Assembly (NCBI RefSeq): GCF_010915725.1
Contig: NZ_JAAIJR010000004.1
Coordinates: 28,645-92,644, forward strand
DNA length: 64,000 nucleotides
From: Thiorhodococcus mannitoliphagus
Lineage (GTDB): Bacteria; Pseudomonadota; Gammaproteobacteria; Chromatiales; Chromatiaceae
Reading direction: 5' to 3'
Shown here: in pieces, positions 34,621 to 45,462 of the stretch
Layout: each line of letters begins with the position of its first letter
Position numbering within the stretch: the first letter of the stretch is position 1
The notes under the pieces: model-generated
The model's input: the letters and a program-made list of their open reading frames with translations, nothing else
Database searches by the model: none
Told to the model about the DNA's origin: nothing
Translations under genes and position numbers: made by a program

Positions 34621-34645
34621 GACTCGAAAACCCAGTTCTCGAGTC
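34621..34645 (-). terminator. weak hairpin between secY and rpmJ
   Basis: A 7-bp stem (GACTCGA/TCGAGTC) in the 182-bp secY-rpmJ gap, followed on the minus strand by TTTCAATTTTC. It could attenuate transcription between the spc and alpha parts. The U-run is imperfect. Confidence 0.3.
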
Positions 34646-34688
34646 GTAAGGCCAGTGGATACCGCCACGGCAGCCAATCAGTGGCTCG

Positions 34689-36041
34689 CTAGCGGAGCAT
34701 GCCAGCACCCGGCGACTTCAGATTCGCCTTCTTCATCAGGCCTTCGTATTGATGCGACATCAAATGGGCCTGAACCTGGGCCATGAAGTCCATGACCACC
34801 ACAACGACGATCAGCAACGAGGTGCCGCCAAAGTAGAAGGGCACGTTGTAGCCAACGATCAAGAACTCCGGCAGCAAACAAACCGCAGTGATGTAGATCG
34901 CGCCGGCACCCGTCAGTCGGGTCATGACAGCGTCGATATAGCGCGCGGTCTGCTCGCCCGGTCGAATGCCGGGAATAAAGGCCCCCGAGCGCTTTAGATT
35001 GTCCGCCGTGTCCTTCGCATTGAAGACCAGTGCGGTATAGAAGAAGCAGAAGAAGATGATGGCTGAGGCATAGAAGAGAACATAGATCGGCTCACCAGGG
35101 GCAAGCTTGGAGGTAATGTCCGCAATCCAGCGCAAATTTTCACTGCTCCCGAACCATTGCCCGAGGGTTGCCGGAAAGAGAATGATGCTCGACGCAAAGA
35201 TCGGCGGGATAACGCCGGCCATGTTGAGCTTCAGCGGCAGATGCGTGCTCTGCGCCTGCATCATCTTACGGCCCTGCTGACGCCGGGCGTAGTTCACCGT
35301 GATGCGCCGCTGCCCACGCTCGACGAACACCACGAAGGCCGTCACCGCGAGCGCCATCGTCAAGAGCGCAAGCACCGCCAGGGCATTCATCTCACCGGTC
35401 CGCGCGAGTTCTAGCGTACCGCCCAAGGCTGCAGGCAGCCCCGCCACGATCCCCGCGAAGATGATCATCGAGATGCCATTCCCTATGCCGCGTTCGGTGA
35501 TCTGCTCGCCGAGCCACATCAGGAACATCGTCCCCGTCACCAGGGATACCGCCGCCGTGAAGACGAAGCCAAAACCGGCGTGACTCACGAGCGCAGACCC
35601 ACCCGCCGTCTGCCCCTGCAGGGCCATGGAGATGCCGATGGCCTGGAAAGTCGCAAGGAACACCGTACCGTATCGGGTGTACTGGGTAATCTTGCGGCGC
35701 CCGGACTCACCCTCTTTCTTCAACTGCTCGAGCTGAGGCACCACGGACGTCATCAACTGCACGATGATCGAGGCCGAGATGTAGGGCATCACGCCCAACG
35801 CGAACAAACTCGCGCGCTCCAGGGCACCACCCGAAAACATGTTGAACATGCCCAGGATGGAGCCCTGATTCTGCTCGAAGAGGATGGCAAGTGCCTCTGG
35901 GTTAACCCCAGGGACCGGAATGAAGGTGCCGATGCGGTAAACGAGCAGGGCCCCCACTAGGAACATCAAGCGCTGCTTCAGCTCGGTCAATTGACCGGCC
36001 GAACCGAGCGCCTTACCCATGGATCCGACGTTTTTAGCCAT
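34689..36041 (-). CDS. secY: protein translocase subunit SecY
   Basis: 450 residues with ten expected membrane spans. Conserved SecY stretches are [16 protein letters not shown] (~36), [14 protein letters not shown] (~81), [13 protein letters not shown] (~270) and [15 protein letters not shown] (~370). It is the central channel of the Sec translocon, partner of the SecE encoded about 26 kb upstream in this cluster. It lies after rplO in the spc operon. Confidence 0.98.
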   Translation of the reverse strand: MAKNVGSMGKALGSAGQLTELKQRLMFLVGALLVYRIGTFIPVPGVNPEALAILFEQNQGSILGMFNMFSGGALERASLFALGVMPYISASIIVQLMTSVVPQLEQLKKEGESGRRKITQYTRYGTVFLATFQAIGISMALQGQTAGGSALVSHAGFGFVFTAAVSLVTGTMFLMWLGEQITERGIGNGISMIIFAGIVAGLPAALGGTLELARTGEMNALAVLALLTMALAVTAFVVFVERGQRRITVNYARRQQGRKMMQAQSTHLPLKLNMAGVIPPIFASSIILFPATLGQWFGSSENLRWIADITSKLAPGEPIYVLFYASAIIFFCFFYTALVFNAKDTADNLKRSGAFIPGIRPGEQTARYIDAVMTRLTGAGAIYITAVCLLPEFLIVGYNVPFYFGGTSLLIVVVVVMDFMAQVQAHLMSHQYEGLMKKANLKSPGAGMLR

Positions 36042-36059
36042 CCGTTTCGCGCCTTTCGC

Positions 36060-36494
36060 CTAGTCTTCGACTTTGCCGCCAGCAGCCTCGATCGCAGCCC
36101 GCGCACCCTTGGTCACGCCCATCCCACGCACGGTCAGCGCGCGTTTCAGCTCACCGGAAGCGATGACCTTGGCGATCTTGACGCCTCGATTCACCACGCC
36201 GGCGGCCTTCAGGGACTCGAGGTCGACAACGTCGCCTTCGACCAATGCCAGCTCGGGCAGGCGCACCTCGGCGCGATAAAGCGCCTTGCGGGAGCGAAAG
36301 CCGACCTTAGGCAGACGACGCTGCAACGGCATCTGGCCGCCCTCGAAACCGACCTTGTGGAAGCCGCCGTTGCGGGACTTCTGCCCCTTGTGGCCGCGAC
36401 CGCAGGTCTTGCCAAGGCCGCTGCCGATACCGCGCCCAACGCGCTTGGCCGCGGAGCGACTGCCCTCGGCGGGCTTCAGATCATTGAGACGCAT
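36060..36494 (-). CDS. rplO: 50S ribosomal protein L15
   Basis: 144 residues from [13 protein letters not shown]; a longer in-frame start overlaps rpmD and is rejected. The Gly/Arg-rich N-terminal tail ([21 protein letters not shown]) threads into 23S rRNA. One base separates it from the rpmD stop, so translation is coupled. Confidence 0.97.
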   Translation of the reverse strand: MRLNDLKPAEGSRSAAKRVGRGIGSGLGKTCGRGHKGQKSRNGGFHKVGFEGGQMPLQRRLPKVGFRSRKALYRAEVRLPELALVEGDVVDLESLKAAGVVNRGVKIAKVIASGELKRALTVRGMGVTKGARAAIEAAGGKVED

Positions 36495-36495
36495 C

Positions 36496-36687
36496 TCAGG
36501 ACTCCTCCACGACCTTGACCATGTAGGACACGGCGTTGACCATGCCGCGCGTACAGGGTGTATCTTCGACTTCCACAACCTGATGCATGCGGCGCAAGCC
36601 CAAGCCGCGCACGCAGGCCTTGTGGCGCTCTAGGCGTCCGTGGGCGCTGCGCACCAAGGTCACCTTCATCATCTTCTTGTCAGCCAT
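36496..36687 (-). CDS. rpmD: 50S ribosomal protein L30
   Basis: 63 residues with the L30 core [19 protein letters not shown] and [16 protein letters not shown]. It lies between rpsE and rplO with minimal spacing, its usual place in the spc operon. Confidence 0.97.
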   Translation of the reverse strand: MADKKMMKVTLVRSAHGRLERHKACVRGLGLRRMHQVVEVEDTPCTRGMVNAVSYMVKVVEES

Positions 36688-36690
36688 CGC

Positions 36691-37197
36691 TTACCCCAGA
36701 ATCTCTTCGACGGTCTTGCCGCGCTTGGCGGCAACGGTCTCGGGGTCGCTCATGGCGCGCAGCCCATTCACGGTCGCGCGCACGACGTTGATCGGGTTAT
36801 TGGTCCCGATACACTTCGCCAGCACGTTCTGAACACCCAAGACTTCGAACACCGCGCGCATGGCGCCGCCGGCGATGATGCCCGTACCGTCGGAGGCCGG
36901 CTGCATGAAGACCTTGGCCGCACCGTGACGCCCCTGCAGCGGATACTGCAAGGTGGTGCCGTTGAGCTTGACCTCGACCATGTTCTTGCGAGCGCTTTCC
37001 ATCGCCTTCTGGATCGCAATCGGCACCTCGCGTGCCTTACCACGCCCGAAGCCGACACGGCCTTTACCGTCACCGACCACGGTCAGTGCGGCGAAGCCAA
37101 ACTGACGACCGCCCTTGACAACCTTCGCGACGCGGTTGACCGAGACCAGCTTTTCGAGGAGCTCGTCGCCCTCGGATTTAGGATTGAAGTTCGCCAT
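36691..37197 (-). CDS. rpsE: 30S ribosomal protein S5
   Basis: 168 residues. The double-stranded RNA-binding N-terminal domain is [20 protein letters not shown], and [19 protein letters not shown] is the conserved loop whose mutations affect accuracy and spectinomycin response. The C-terminal domain has [17 protein letters not shown]. Spacing to neighbours is 3 and 12 nt. Confidence 0.98.
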   Translation of the reverse strand: MANFNPKSEGDELLEKLVSVNRVAKVVKGGRQFGFAALTVVGDGKGRVGFGRGKAREVPIAIQKAMESARKNMVEVKLNGTTLQYPLQGRHGAAKVFMQPASDGTGIIAGGAMRAVFEVLGVQNVLAKCIGTNNPINVVRATVNGLRAMSDPETVAAKRGKTVEEILG

Positions 37198-37209
37198 TGT
37201 CCGACCCCC

Positions 37210-37566
37210 TTAAAATTTCAGTCCGGTCTCGCGCGCAGCGTCCGCAAGCGCCTTGACACGACCGTGAAAACGGAAGCCGGAACGGTCGAACGCAACCGAA
37301 TCCACACCAGCTGCCAAGGCGCGCTCAGCGATGGCCTTGCCAATGACGGTCGCTGCCGCGATGTTCGCCTTGTTGCCTTCGATCGACTGTCGGAGTTCTT
37401 TCTCGACCGTCGAGGCGCTCGCTACAACCTTGTCACCAGTCGGAGCGATGATCTGGGCATAGGTGTGACGCGGGGTGCGATAGACGCACAGGCGATAGAC
37501 ACCCAGTTCCTGGATCTTGGCGCGAGCCCGCGTCGCACGACGCAGGCGAGCCTGTTTCTTATCCAT
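37210..37566 (-). CDS. rplR: 50S ribosomal protein L18
   Basis: 118 residues. [33 protein letters not shown] and the C-terminal [20 protein letters not shown] are the usual L18 blocks that bind 5S rRNA. Spaced 12 nt from both neighbours. Confidence 0.98.
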   Translation of the reverse strand: MDKKQARLRRATRARAKIQELGVYRLCVYRTPRHTYAQIIAPTGDKVVASASTVEKELRQSIEGNKANIAAATVIGKAIAERALAAGVDSVAFDRSGFRFHGRVKALADAARETGLKF

Positions 37567-37578
37567 TTATGAGACCCC

Positions 37579-38112
37579 TTATTTCTTCTTGGCTTCCTTA
37601 CGCCGGACGTTTTCGTCAGCGTAACGGACACCTTTACCCTTGTACGGCTCCGGAGGCCGGAAACCACGAATCTCCGAGGCGACCTGGCCGACCTGCTGCT
37701 TATCCGCACCAGTGACGACGATCTCGGTCTGACTTGGGGTCTCGATCGTGATGCCCTGGGGCACCGGATAATCGATCGGATGGGAGAAACCCAGGCTCAG
37801 GTTCAACACCGAGCCCTTCGCCTGCGCGCGGTAACCAACGCCGACCAGGGTCAGCTTGCGCGTAAAACCTTCGCTGCAGCCCACAACCATGTTGTTGAGC
37901 AGGGCACGGGTGGTACCCGCCATGGCCCAGGCATCTTGCTGACCTTCAGCCGGCGCAACCTTGATCACGCTCTCTTCCTGGCACACGACAACCGAAGGGT
38001 GGACAGTCCACTCCAGGTTAGCCTTGGAGCCCTTCACCTTGACGCTCTGCCCAGAAATCTCGACGGCGACACCTTTCGGCACCTGGATGGGTGCCTTTGC
38101 TACGCGTGACAT
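37579..38112 (-). CDS. rplF: 50S ribosomal protein L6
   Basis: 177 residues with two L6 repeats. The C-terminal signature [22 protein letters not shown] is present, near the sarcin-ricin loop binding site. Normal length and operon place between rpsH and rplR. Confidence 0.98.
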   Translation of the reverse strand: MSRVAKAPIQVPKGVAVEISGQSVKVKGSKANLEWTVHPSVVVCQEESVIKVAPAEGQQDAWAMAGTTRALLNNMVVGCSEGFTRKLTLVGVGYRAQAKGSVLNLSLGFSHPIDYPVPQGITIETPSQTEIVVTGADKQQVGQVASEIRGFRPPEPYKGKGVRYADENVRRKEAKKK

Positions 38113-38124
38113 ATCCGCCTCCCC

Positions 38125-38520
38125 TTAAGCAACGTAGGCGATGATCTCGCCACCGTGCCCAGCTTGCCGGGCGGCGCGATCGGTCATCAGACCCTGTGAG
38201 GTGGAGACGATGGCAATGCCAAGACCCGCCCAAACCTTGGGCAGTTCACTCTTGCTCCGATAGATGCGCAGGCCGGGGCGAGAGACGCGCTTCAGGAACT
38301 CGATAACTGGCTTGCCGCGATAGTACTTGAGCTTGATAACCAGTTCAGACTTGCCGCCGTTGGTCTCGACCGATGCGTCGGCGATGTAACCTTCTTCCTT
38401 CAGCAGGTCAGCGATCGCGACCTTTTGCTTCGAAGAGGGCATCACGATCGTGATCTTGCCGCGCTGCTGGCCGTTGCGAATGCGTGTCAGCATATCCGCA
38501 ATCGGATCCGACATACTCAT
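38125..38520 (-). CDS. rpsH: 30S ribosomal protein S8
   Basis: 131 residues. [18 protein letters not shown] opens it and [20 protein letters not shown] closes it. S8 binds helix 21 of 16S rRNA and is the spc-operon repressor in enterics. It is unusual here in being separated from rpsN by a 284-bp insertion. Confidence 0.98.
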   Translation of the reverse strand: MSMSDPIADMLTRIRNGQQRGKITIVMPSSKQKVAIADLLKEEGYIADASVETNGGKSELVIKLKYYRGKPVIEFLKRVSRPGLRIYRSKSELPKVWAGLGIAIVSTSQGLMTDRAARQAGHGGEIIAYVA

Positions 38521-38804
38521 GTGGGCTTCTCCTGGGTCAGACCGCCGTTGCGACGCGATACCCTGAAATCAGGTAACAGTTGTCAGTTGTCAGTTGTCAG
38601 GGGGACAGCAGGATCACTGCGCCTTTCCTGAGCGAACCGGCAACCGCATTGGTGCGCCCTCACAGAGAGATGGGTTGCGCCTATCTCACCGGACGGGACT
38701 TCGACAAATGGTCCTTGGACAGCTGTAGGTCTCAGGAGTCATGCAGACGGCCAAGTGACCGCCGAGATCCTGATACCTGACAACTGTCCACTGACAACTT
38801 CTTC
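38521..38804. repeat. 284-bp insertion with inverted GTTGTCAG repeats between rpsN and rpsH
   Basis: The left end has tandem GTTGTCA units (38575-38600) and the right end their inverse, CTGACAACTGTCCACTGACAACT (38777-38799). The interior has no coding capacity. Elsewhere in this operon genes are usually less than 35 bp apart, so this looks like a MITE-like or repeat-mediated insertion. It may contain the S8-proximal ribosome-binding region at its left edge. Confidence 0.7.
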
Positions 38805-39110
38805 CTACCAGCTCGCCTTGACGACGCCGGGGACGTCCCCGCGCATCACGGCCTCGCGTAGCTTGTTACGCGACAGCCCGAACTTACGATAGACGGCATG
38901 CGGACGACCACTGATCCGGCAGCGTCGCTGCTGCCGACTCGGACTGGCGTCACGGGGAAGCTTCTGCAGCTTCAACATGGCTACGTCGATCTGCTCGGGG
39001 CTGGAACTCTTATCGTTGATCACAGCCTTCAGGGCCGCACGCTTTGCGCTGTACTTGGCTGCGATTTGAGTGCGCTTTCGGTCGCGCGCAATCATGCTTT
39101 TCTTCGCCAT
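38805..39110 (-). CDS. rpsN: 30S ribosomal protein S14 (zinc-free form)
   Basis: 101 residues. It lacks the CxxC zinc ribbon of the short form and is the long type with [23 protein letters not shown]. Start [15 protein letters not shown]. It is the gene immediately upstream of the repeat insertion. Confidence 0.98.
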   Translation of the reverse strand: MAKKSMIARDRKRTQIAAKYSAKRAALKAVINDKSSSPEQIDVAMLKLQKLPRDASPSRQQRRCRISGRPHAVYRKFGLSRNKLREAVMRGDVPGVVKASW

Positions 39111-39133
39111 AATGCCGTCTCAGGTCGGTTCTA

Positions 39134-39673
39134 TCAGGTACGGAAGGGGAAGTTGAAGGCTTCGAGCAAAGCCCGTCCTTCTTCGTCCGTCCGCGCCGAG
39201 GTCGTAATGGTAATATCGAGTCCGCGGAGCGTGTCGATCTTGTCGTAATCGATCTCCGGGAACATGATCTGCTCGCGCACGCCCATCGAGTAGTTGCCGC
39301 GACCGTCAAACGCCTTGGGACTCAGCCCGCGGAAGTCGCGAATACGGGGGATCGAGACGTTGATCAGCCGATCCAGGAACTCGTACATGCGCTCACGTCG
39401 CAGCGTGACCTTACAGCCGATCGGCCAACCCTCGCGGATCTTGAAGCCGGCAACGGATTTGCGCGCATAGGTGACGATGGGCTGCTGCCCAGCGATGGCA
39501 CGCATATCTGCCACTGCGTTCTCCATCACCTTCTTATCGGCGACGGCCTCGCCCACACCCATGTTGAGCGTGACCTTTTCGATCCGCGGCACCTGCATGA
39601 CGCTCTTGAAGCCCAAGCGGTCCTTGAGTTCGCCGACCATGCGCTCTTTGTATTCAGTCTGTAATCTGGACAT
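39134..39673 (-). CDS. rplE: 50S ribosomal protein L5
   Basis: 179 residues. [39 protein letters not shown] and [19 protein letters not shown] are the conserved L5 blocks. It binds 5S rRNA and contacts P-site tRNA. 14 nt after rplX. Confidence 0.98.
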   Translation of the reverse strand: MSRLQTEYKERMVGELKDRLGFKSVMQVPRIEKVTLNMGVGEAVADKKVMENAVADMRAIAGQQPIVTYARKSVAGFKIREGWPIGCKVTLRRERMYEFLDRLINVSIPRIRDFRGLSPKAFDGRGNYSMGVREQIMFPEIDYDKIDTLRGLDITITTSARTDEEGRALLEAFNFPFRT

Positions 39674-39687
39674 CTCGCTTCCTTCCC

Positions 39688-40005
39688 TCAGACGTCGACG
39701 ACTTCGGCGTTCGACTTGAACACGCGAACCTTGCGCCCGTCTTCGAGGACCTTGAAGCCAACGCGATCTGCGCCACCCTTTTGCGGATTGTAGAGCGCAA
39801 CGTTGGACACGTTGATCGGCATCGCCTTGTCGATGATCCCGCCTGGCTCGCCGGCTTGGGGATTCGCTTTTTGATGCTTGCGCGCGATATTGATGTTCTC
39901 GACGACCACATGCTCGGCGTCGACCACCTTGAGCACCGTCCCGCGCTTACCCTTGTCCTTACCCGCGATGACCATGACGTCATCACCTTGTCTGATCTTT
40001 TGCAT
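39688..40005 (-). CDS. rplX: 50S ribosomal protein L24
   Basis: 105 residues with the KOW motif at the N-terminus ([21 protein letters not shown]). It is an assembly initiator that binds the 5' part of 23S rRNA. 13 nt after rplN. Confidence 0.98.
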   Translation of the reverse strand: MQKIRQGDDVMVIAGKDKGKRGTVLKVVDAEHVVVENINIARKHQKANPQAGEPGGIIDKAMPINVSNVALYNPQKGGADRVGFKVLEDGRKVRVFKSNAEVVDV

Positions 40006-40018
40006 GACGTCAGTCTCC

Positions 40019-40387
40019 TTACAGCACTTCCGGCGCCAGCGAGATGATCTTCATGAAGCGCTCGCCGCGCAGCTCGCGCGTCACGGGGCCGAAGATACGG
40101 GTGCCGATGGGCTGAAGCTGGTTGTTCAGCAACACGGCCGCGTTGCCGTCGAAACGGATCAGCGAACCGTCGGGGCGACGCACACCTTTGCGCGTCCGCA
40201 CGACGACCGCGTTGAAGACTTCGCCTTTCTTCACCTTACCGCGTGGAATGGCATCCTTAACGGTGACCTTGATGACATCGCCGATGCCCGCGTAGCGCCG
40301 ATGCGACCCGCCAAGCACTTTGATGCATTGCACGCTCTTCGCGCCGCTATTGTCGGCGACGCTGAGATTCGTCTGCATCTGAATCAT
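40019..40387 (-). CDS. rplN: 50S ribosomal protein L14
   Basis: 122 residues. [20 protein letters not shown] and [25 protein letters not shown] stretches identify L14, which forms the B8 bridge. It is preceded by a 114-bp gap after rpsQ, wider than normal, with no obvious extra gene in it. Confidence 0.98.
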   Translation of the reverse strand: MIQMQTNLSVADNSGAKSVQCIKVLGGSHRRYAGIGDVIKVTVKDAIPRGKVKKGEVFNAVVVRTRKGVRRPDGSLIRFDGNAAVLLNNQLQPIGTRIFGPVTRELRGERFMKIISLAPEVL

Positions 40388-40501
40388 TGTCTTCTACCTA
40401 AAGCTCGTTGCTGATTCCGGGACGAGCCCGGTTGCTCTGCGAATGACCGCGCTAACCGCGACGACGGACGAGTAGCAAGTGGCGAAGCGACTAAAGGTCG
40501 C

Positions 40502-40762
40502 TCAGCGCGCCTTCTCCAGGACCTCGAGCAGCCGCCAGGTCTTGGTCTTGGACAGCGGCCGGCACTGCTCGACGCGAACCCAGTCGCCCTGGTTGCAGCT
40601 GTTGTCTTCGTCGTGCGCATGAACCTTGGTGGAGCGACGCAGGAACTTGCCGTAGAGCGGATGCTTGACGCGGCGCTCGACCAGCACGGTCACGGTCTTG
40701 TCCATGGCGGCACTGACGACACGCCCTTCCAATGTCCGGTTGATCTTGATCTCGTCGCTCAT
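40502..40762 (-). CDS. rpsQ: 30S ribosomal protein S17
   Basis: 86 residues. [20 protein letters not shown] and [15 protein letters not shown] are the OB-fold core of S17, a primary 16S binder. Its start overlaps the rpmC stop by 4 nt (ATGA). Confidence 0.98.
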   Translation of the reverse strand: MSDEIKINRTLEGRVVSAAMDKTVTVLVERRVKHPLYGKFLRRSTKVHAHDEDNSCNQGDWVRVEQCRPLSKTKTWRLLEVLEKAR

Positions 40763-40962
40763 GAGTTGCCGCCCGCCGTCAGTTCAGCCATGACCGTCTT
40801 GACCCGAGCGATATCCCGGCGCACGGCCTTCACCTGCGAGGGCTTCGCCAACTGTCCGGTGCCCTTTTGCATGCGCAGGTTGAACTGCTCACGCAATAGC
40901 TCCAGCAGTTGCTTTTGCAGCTCCCCGACACTGGTGTTTCTCAATTCACTTGCCTTCATCAC
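40759..40962 (-). CDS. rpmC: 50S ribosomal protein L29
   Basis: 67 residues, helical hairpin protein ([19 protein letters not shown]). L29 lies at the tunnel exit where SRP and trigger factor dock. It overlaps both rplP and rpsQ by 4 nt. Confidence 0.97.
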   Translation of the reverse strand: MMKASELRNTSVGELQKQLLELLREQFNLRMQKGTGQLAKPSQVKAVRRDIARVKTVMAELTAGGNS

Positions 40963-41372
40963 AGAATTGTCCGCTTTTCAAAGGTGGTCTGCACCGGCAG
41001 TTTGGCTGCGGCCAGCTTGAAAGCCTCGCGGGCCAGCTCTTCGCTGACGCCCTCGATCTCATAGAGCACGCGACCCGGCTGAATGAGTGCCACCCAGTAC
41101 TCGACGTTACCCTTACCCTTACCCATCCGCACCTCGAGAGGCTTTTTGGAGATGGGCTTGTCCGGGAAGACGCGGATCCAGAGCTTGCCGCCACGTTTGA
41201 CACGACGCGTGATGGTACGTCTCGCCGCCTCGATCTGACGGGCCGTGATGCGGCCACGACCAACGGCCTTGAGCCCGAATTCGCCGAAGCTCACCCGGTT
41301 ACCGCTCTGCGCAAGCCCGCGATTGCGACCCTTGTGTTGCTTTCTGAACTTGGTGCGTTTTGGCTGCAGCAT
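40959..41372 (-). CDS. rplP: 50S ribosomal protein L16
   Basis: 137 residues. [38 protein letters not shown] and [19 protein letters not shown] are invariant L16 features. It organises the A-site side of the peptidyl transferase centre. 3 nt after rpsC. Confidence 0.98.
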   Translation of the reverse strand: MLQPKRTKFRKQHKGRNRGLAQSGNRVSFGEFGLKAVGRGRITARQIEAARRTITRRVKRGGKLWIRVFPDKPISKKPLEVRMGKGKGNVEYWVALIQPGRVLYEIEGVSEELAREAFKLAAAKLPVQTTFEKRTIL

Positions 41373-41375
41373 GGC

Positions 41376-42053
41376 TTAACCCTTCTTACCAGCGGCTTTA
41401 GGCGCGGGCTCCTCGGGCTGTTGGTCGGTGAAGACCTCGCCCTTGAAGATCCAGACCTTGACGCCCAGCACGCCATAGGTGGTTCGCGCCTCGGCAAAGC
41501 CGTAGTCGATGTCAGCACGCAGGGTATGCAGCGGCACGCGGCCATCACGTGCCCACTCGCTGCGGGCAATCTCGGCACCGTTCAGACGGCCTGCCACGTT
41601 GACCTTAATCCCCTCGGCCCCAAGGCGCATGGTGTTCTGGATCGAACGCTTCATGGCCCGACGGAACATGATCCGGCGCTCCAGCTGTTGCGCGATCCCC
41701 TCGGCGACCAGCTGGGCGTCGAGTTCGGGCTTGCGAATCTCTTCGATGCTGATGTGCACCGGGATTCCCATCATCGCCGAAACTTTCTTGCGCAGCTTGT
41801 CGATGTCCTCACCCTTCTTGCCAATCACCACGCCCGGACGTGCCGTGTGGATGGTGATGTGTGCATTCTTGGCAGGACGGTCGATCTGAATACGACTGAC
41901 CGAGGCCTTGGCGAGCTCCTTACGCAGGAAATCACGGACCTGAAGATCAGTGTTCAGCAGATCGGCGTAATCTTTCGAACTCGCGTACCACTTGGACGTC
42001 CACTCTTTGACGATCCCAAGCCGGATACCATTCGGATGAACTTTCTGTCCCAT
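41376..42053 (-). CDS. rpsC: 30S ribosomal protein S3
   Basis: 225 residues. [20 protein letters not shown]-domain [16 protein letters not shown] (~75) and C-terminal domain [27 protein letters not shown] are typical. S3 lines the mRNA entry with helicase function. The C-terminal tail [13 protein letters not shown] is variable. Confidence 0.98.
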   Translation of the reverse strand: MGQKVHPNGIRLGIVKEWTSKWYASSKDYADLLNTDLQVRDFLRKELAKASVSRIQIDRPAKNAHITIHTARPGVVIGKKGEDIDKLRKKVSAMMGIPVHISIEEIRKPELDAQLVAEGIAQQLERRIMFRRAMKRSIQNTMRLGAEGIKVNVAGRLNGAEIARSEWARDGRVPLHTLRADIDYGFAEARTTYGVLGVKVWIFKGEVFTDQQPEEPAPKAAGKKG

Positions 42054-42071
42054 GCTGGTCCCCTGGGTCCC

Positions 42072-42404
42072 CTAGGCTTCGGCCACAGTCAGCGTGATGT
42101 GACTGGTGCGCTTCATAATGCGGTTCGCACGCCCCTTGGCGCGGGCGCGGATGCGCTTCATGGTCGGCCCTTCGTTGACCTGAATGGCCGCGACCTTGAG
42201 CTCATCGATATCCGCACCCTCGTTGTGCTCGGCGTTAGCGATGGCGGACTCCAGGACTTTCTTGACGATCCCGGCTCCCTTCTTGGTGCTGAACGAGAGT
42301 GTGGTCAGGGCCTCCTCGACATGGCGGCCCCGAATCAGATCAGCGACCAGCCGTGCCTTTTGGGCCGAGATCCGGGCGTACTTGTGTGTTGCTACGGCTT
42401 GCAT
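42072..42404 (-). CDS. rplV: 50S ribosomal protein L22
   Basis: 110 residues from [20 protein letters not shown]; the longer frame overlapping rpsS is rejected. The beta-hairpin residues [21 protein letters not shown] reach into the exit tunnel, where macrolide resistance changes arise. Confidence 0.97.
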   Translation of the reverse strand: MQAVATHKYARISAQKARLVADLIRGRHVEEALTTLSFSTKKGAGIVKKVLESAIANAEHNEGADIDELKVAAIQVNEGPTMKRIRARAKGRANRIMKRTSHITLTVAEA

Positions 42405-42417
42405 CCTCGATCTCCGA

Positions 42418-42696
42418 CTAGCGCTTCTTCGCCTTGCGATCGGCCGCATGCCCGCGATAGGTCCGGGTCAGTGCAAACTCACCCAGCTTCTGGCCAATCA
42501 TGTTTTCGTTGACGAGCACCGGCACGTGCTGACGCCCGTTATGGACCGCAATGGTCAGACCAACCATCTCGGGCAGCACCATGGAACGGCGCGACCAGGT
42601 CTTGATCGGGCGCTTGCTGTTTTGGGCGACGGCCTCTTCCACCTTCTTGATCAGGTGGTGGTCCACAAAGGGTCCTTTTCGAATCGAACGTGGCAC
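42418..42696 (-). CDS. rpsS: 30S ribosomal protein S19
   Basis: 92 residues. [20 protein letters not shown] and [25 protein letters not shown] C-terminus (here [17 protein letters not shown]). It forms a complex with S13 in the 30S head. Confidence 0.98.
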   Translation of the reverse strand: MPRSIRKGPFVDHHLIKKVEEAVAQNSKRPIKTWSRRSMVLPEMVGLTIAVHNGRQHVPVLVNENMIGQKLGEFALTRTYRGHAADRKAKKR

Positions 42697-42715
42697 TTGC
42701 TCAACCTCGACTTAA

Positions 42716-43543
42716 TTACTTGCGACCGCGACGACGCACGATCATGCCGTCAGTCCGCTTGTTGTTACGCGTCTTATGGCCCTTGGTCGGCACGCCCCAG
42801 GGGCTTACCGGGTGACGGCCACCAGAGGTGCGGCCTTCACCACCGCCGTGCGGGTGATCGACCGGGTTCATGACGACACCGCGCACGGTCGGGCGGACGC
42901 CGCGCCAACGGCTCGCGCCGGCCTTGCCAAGCTTGCGCAGGCTGTGCTCACTGTTGCCGACCTCGCCGATCACGGCGCGGCAGTCAGCGTGCACCTTGCG
43001 CATCTCGCCCGAACGCAGACGCAGCGTCGCGCCCGAGGACTCGCGCGCAACCAACTGAGCGGAAGCGCCGGCCGAACGCGCCAACTGAGCCCCCTTGCCA
43101 GGGCGCATCTCGATGCAATGCACCAAGGTACCCACGGGGATGTTGCGCAGCGGCATACAATTGCCGACGGCCACGGGAGCAGCCTCTCCGGCCATCACCT
43201 CGGCACCGACAGCCAAGCCCTTTGGCGCGATGATGTAGGTGCGCTCGCCATCGGCATATTTCAGAAGCGCGATATTGGCCGAGCGATTCGGGTCATACTC
43301 CAAACGCTCGACCGTCGCCGGCACGCCGTCCTTCTTACGCTTGAAGTCGATGATGCGATAGCGCTGCTTATGGCCACCGCCTTGGTGACGAACGCTGATG
43401 CGACCCTTGTTGTTGCGACCGCCGTTCTTGGTCTTCTTCGCGAGCAGTGGGCTATGCGGAGCGCCCTTATGCAGCTCCTTCGTCTGCACCTTGACGACGA
43501 AGCGGCGCCCGGCAGACGTCGGTTTAGTCTTTACGATTGCCAT
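42716..43543 (-). CDS. rplB: 50S ribosomal protein L2
   Basis: 275 residues. Conserved [20 protein letters not shown] (~48), [20 protein letters not shown] (~130) and the C-terminal [15 protein letters not shown] (~225), whose histidine lies near the peptidyl transferase centre. Normal length. Confidence 0.98.
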   Translation of the reverse strand: MAIVKTKPTSAGRRFVVKVQTKELHKGAPHSPLLAKKTKNGGRNNKGRISVRHQGGGHKQRYRIIDFKRKKDGVPATVERLEYDPNRSANIALLKYADGERTYIIAPKGLAVGAEVMAGEAAPVAVGNCMPLRNIPVGTLVHCIEMRPGKGAQLARSAGASAQLVARESSGATLRLRSGEMRKVHADCRAVIGEVGNSEHSLRKLGKAGASRWRGVRPTVRGVVMNPVDHPHGGGEGRTSGGRHPVSPWGVPTKGHKTRNNKRTDGMIVRRRGRK

Positions 43544-43574
43544 CTTGATCTATCCGTTGCTGTCCGCCGCGCAA

Positions 43575-43871
43575 TTAAGCTGCGCCGCCGAAGTCAATGT
43601 CTTGGCCGGCCTGCAGGCGGACATAAGCCTTACGCCAGTCCTGGCGCTTACCGAGCCGTTGCCCGAAACGCTTTTGCTTGCCCTTGACGTTGAGGATCTG
43701 GACCTCGTCCACTTTTACCTCGAACAGCAGCTCGACCGCCTTGGCAACCTCTTGCTTGGTGGCGTCCCGCACCACTCGGAAGGCGACTTGCCCGGCGGTC
43801 TCCGCCAGACGCGTGGACTTCTCCGAGATAATGGGCGACAGCAGCACCTTCATCAGACGCTCATTGTTCAT
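43575..43871 (-). CDS. rplW: 50S ribosomal protein L23
   Basis: 98 residues. [15 protein letters not shown] and [16 protein letters not shown] mark L23, the dock for trigger factor and SRP at the tunnel exit. It overlaps the rplD stop by 4 nt. Confidence 0.98.
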   Translation of the reverse strand: MNNERLMKVLLSPIISEKSTRLAETAGQVAFRVVRDATKQEVAKAVELLFEVKVDEVQILNVKGKQKRFGQRLGKRQDWRKAYVRLQAGQDIDFGGAA

Positions 43872-44479
43872 GCGAGGCGCTCCTCAAGCTTCTTAATCGC
43901 GGCCTCGGTCGCGATCACGTGACCGAAGGCGATCATGCTGACCGGATCAACCTCCTGCGCCGACAGAACCTCGACCTTCGGCAGGTTGCGAGCGGACAGA
44001 TACAGATTCTCGTCAAGATCCGCGGTCAGGATGAGGACATCCTCGACCTCATAGGTCTTCAGCAGCGCGACCAGATCTTTGGTCTTAGGCGCCGAGACCT
44101 GCAGCTCGGACACAACGATCAAACGCTCGGTCCGCACCAACTCCGAGAGGATCGAGCGCACCGCACCGCGATACATCTTGCGGTTGACCTTCTGGCTGTA
44201 ATCGCGGGGCTGAGCGGCAAAAGTCACGCCGCCTGAGCGCCAGATCGGACTCCGCGAGGTACCCGCACGAGCGCGACCGGTGCCCTTCTGGCGCCAAGGC
44301 TTGGAGCCGCCACCGGAAACCGCTGCCCGATTCTTCTGCGCCTTGGTCCCGGCGCGCGCGCCCGCCAAATAAGCGGTCACGACCTGATGAACCAATCCTG
44401 GTTTGAAATCCACGCCGAATACGGCGTCGGAAACCTGCACACTGGACGCGCCAGTGCTGTTTCTGATGGCGATCTCCAT
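43868..44479 (-). CDS. rplD: 50S ribosomal protein L4
   Basis: 203 residues. The tunnel loop [21 protein letters not shown] (~65) is characteristic. In enterics L4 also represses the S10 operon. 6 nt after rplC. Confidence 0.98.
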   Translation of the reverse strand: MEIAIRNSTGASSVQVSDAVFGVDFKPGLVHQVVTAYLAGARAGTKAQKNRAAVSGGGSKPWRQKGTGRARAGTSRSPIWRSGGVTFAAQPRDYSQKVNRKMYRGAVRSILSELVRTERLIVVSELQVSAPKTKDLVALLKTYEVEDVLILTADLDENLYLSARNLPKVEVLSAQEVDPVSMIAFGHVIATEAAIKKLEERLA

Positions 44480-44485
44480 GAGTGC

Positions 44486-45136
44486 TTAGCCCTTATTCTT
44501 TTGCTTCACGGACGGCAGCACGACCAGTCGACCACCCGTAGGCCCAGGCACACCGCCACGGACCAGCAGCAGATTGCGGTCGGCATCCACACGTACTACC
44601 TCGAGGTTCTGCTGGCAGCGATTGGCGGCACCCAGGTGACCTGCCATCTTCTTGCCTTTCCAGACGCGCCCCGGGGTCTGATTCTGACCAATCGAGCCGG
44701 GCGCGCGGTGCGACAGCGAGTTGCCGTGGGTGCGATCTTGGCCGGCAAAGTGGTGACGGCGAATGGCACCGGCAAAGCCGCGCCCCTTGGTCACGCCGCG
44801 CACATCGACCTTCTGACCAGGCTCGAAGATGGAGACCGTAATCTCCTGCCCGACCTGGACGCCGGCATCCTCGCCGCCTTCCAGCCGAAACTCCTTCAGC
44901 ACTTCCCCAGCCTCAACGCCGGCCTTGGCGAAATGCCCCGCCATCGGCTTGGTCACGCGCGAGGCGCGACGGCTCCCAAAGGCAACCTGAACGGCGCTAT
45001 AGCCATCCGCCTCGGCAGTCTTCACCTGGCTGACACGATTTGGCGTCACCTCGATCACAGTGACCGGAACGCTTTCCCCGGCCTCGGTGAAGAGGCGCGT
45101 CATGCCGGCTTTTCGGCCGATAACTCCAATTGTCAT
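44486..45136 (-). CDS. rplC: 50S ribosomal protein L3
   Basis: 216 residues. [19 protein letters not shown] opens it. The loop [20 protein letters not shown] (~128) approaches the peptidyl transferase centre and carries the Gln that PrmB methylates in relatives (Q in GQ motif). 10 nt after rpsJ. Confidence 0.98.
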   Translation of the reverse strand: MTIGVIGRKAGMTRLFTEAGESVPVTVIEVTPNRVSQVKTAEADGYSAVQVAFGSRRASRVTKPMAGHFAKAGVEAGEVLKEFRLEGGEDAGVQVGQEITVSIFEPGQKVDVRGVTKGRGFAGAIRRHHFAGQDRTHGNSLSHRAPGSIGQNQTPGRVWKGKKMAGHLGAANRCQQNLEVVRVDADRNLLLVRGGVPGPTGGRLVVLPSVKQKNKG

Positions 45137-45146
45137 CGTATCGTCC

Positions 45147-45458
45147 TCAGCTCAGCTTGATCTGGACGTCGACGCCGGCGGCCAGATCCAATTTCATCAG
45201 CGCATCGACCGTCTTATCGGTCGGATCGACGATGTCCATCAAGCGCTTGTGGGTGCGCAACTCGTATTGATCGCGCGCGTCTTTGTTGACATGGGGCGAG
45301 ATCAGGACGGTAAAGCGCTCCTTCTTGGAAGGCAGCGGAACCGGACCACGCACCTGCGCACCCGTGCGCTTAGCGGTGTCCACGATCTCTCGAGCAGACT
45401 GATCGATCAGACGGTGATCGAACGCCTTGAGTCGGATTCGGATTCTCTGATTCGTCAT
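45147..45458 (-). CDS. rpsJ: 30S ribosomal protein S10 / NusE
   Basis: 103 residues from [20 protein letters not shown]; the upstream in-frame extension overlaps tuf and is rejected. [22 protein letters not shown] is the conserved core. S10 also partners NusB in antitermination. It heads the S10 operon only 4 nt after tuf, so both are likely co-transcribed. Confidence 0.98.
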   Translation of the reverse strand: MTNQRIRIRLKAFDHRLIDQSAREIVDTAKRTGAQVRGPVPLPSKKERFTVLISPHVNKDARDQYELRTHKRLMDIVDPTDKTVDALMKLDLAAGVDVQIKLS

Positions 45459-45462
45459 GTCC

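Noticed and set aside
40388..40501. The 114-bp rplN-rpsQ gap as a site for a missing small ribosomal gene
   Set aside because: All expected S10/spc genes are present in order and the gap has no open frame of note.
40950..42512. A 520-codon plus-strand frame across rplP, rpsC and rplV
   Set aside because: Runs through several well-identified ribosomal protein genes on the other strand.
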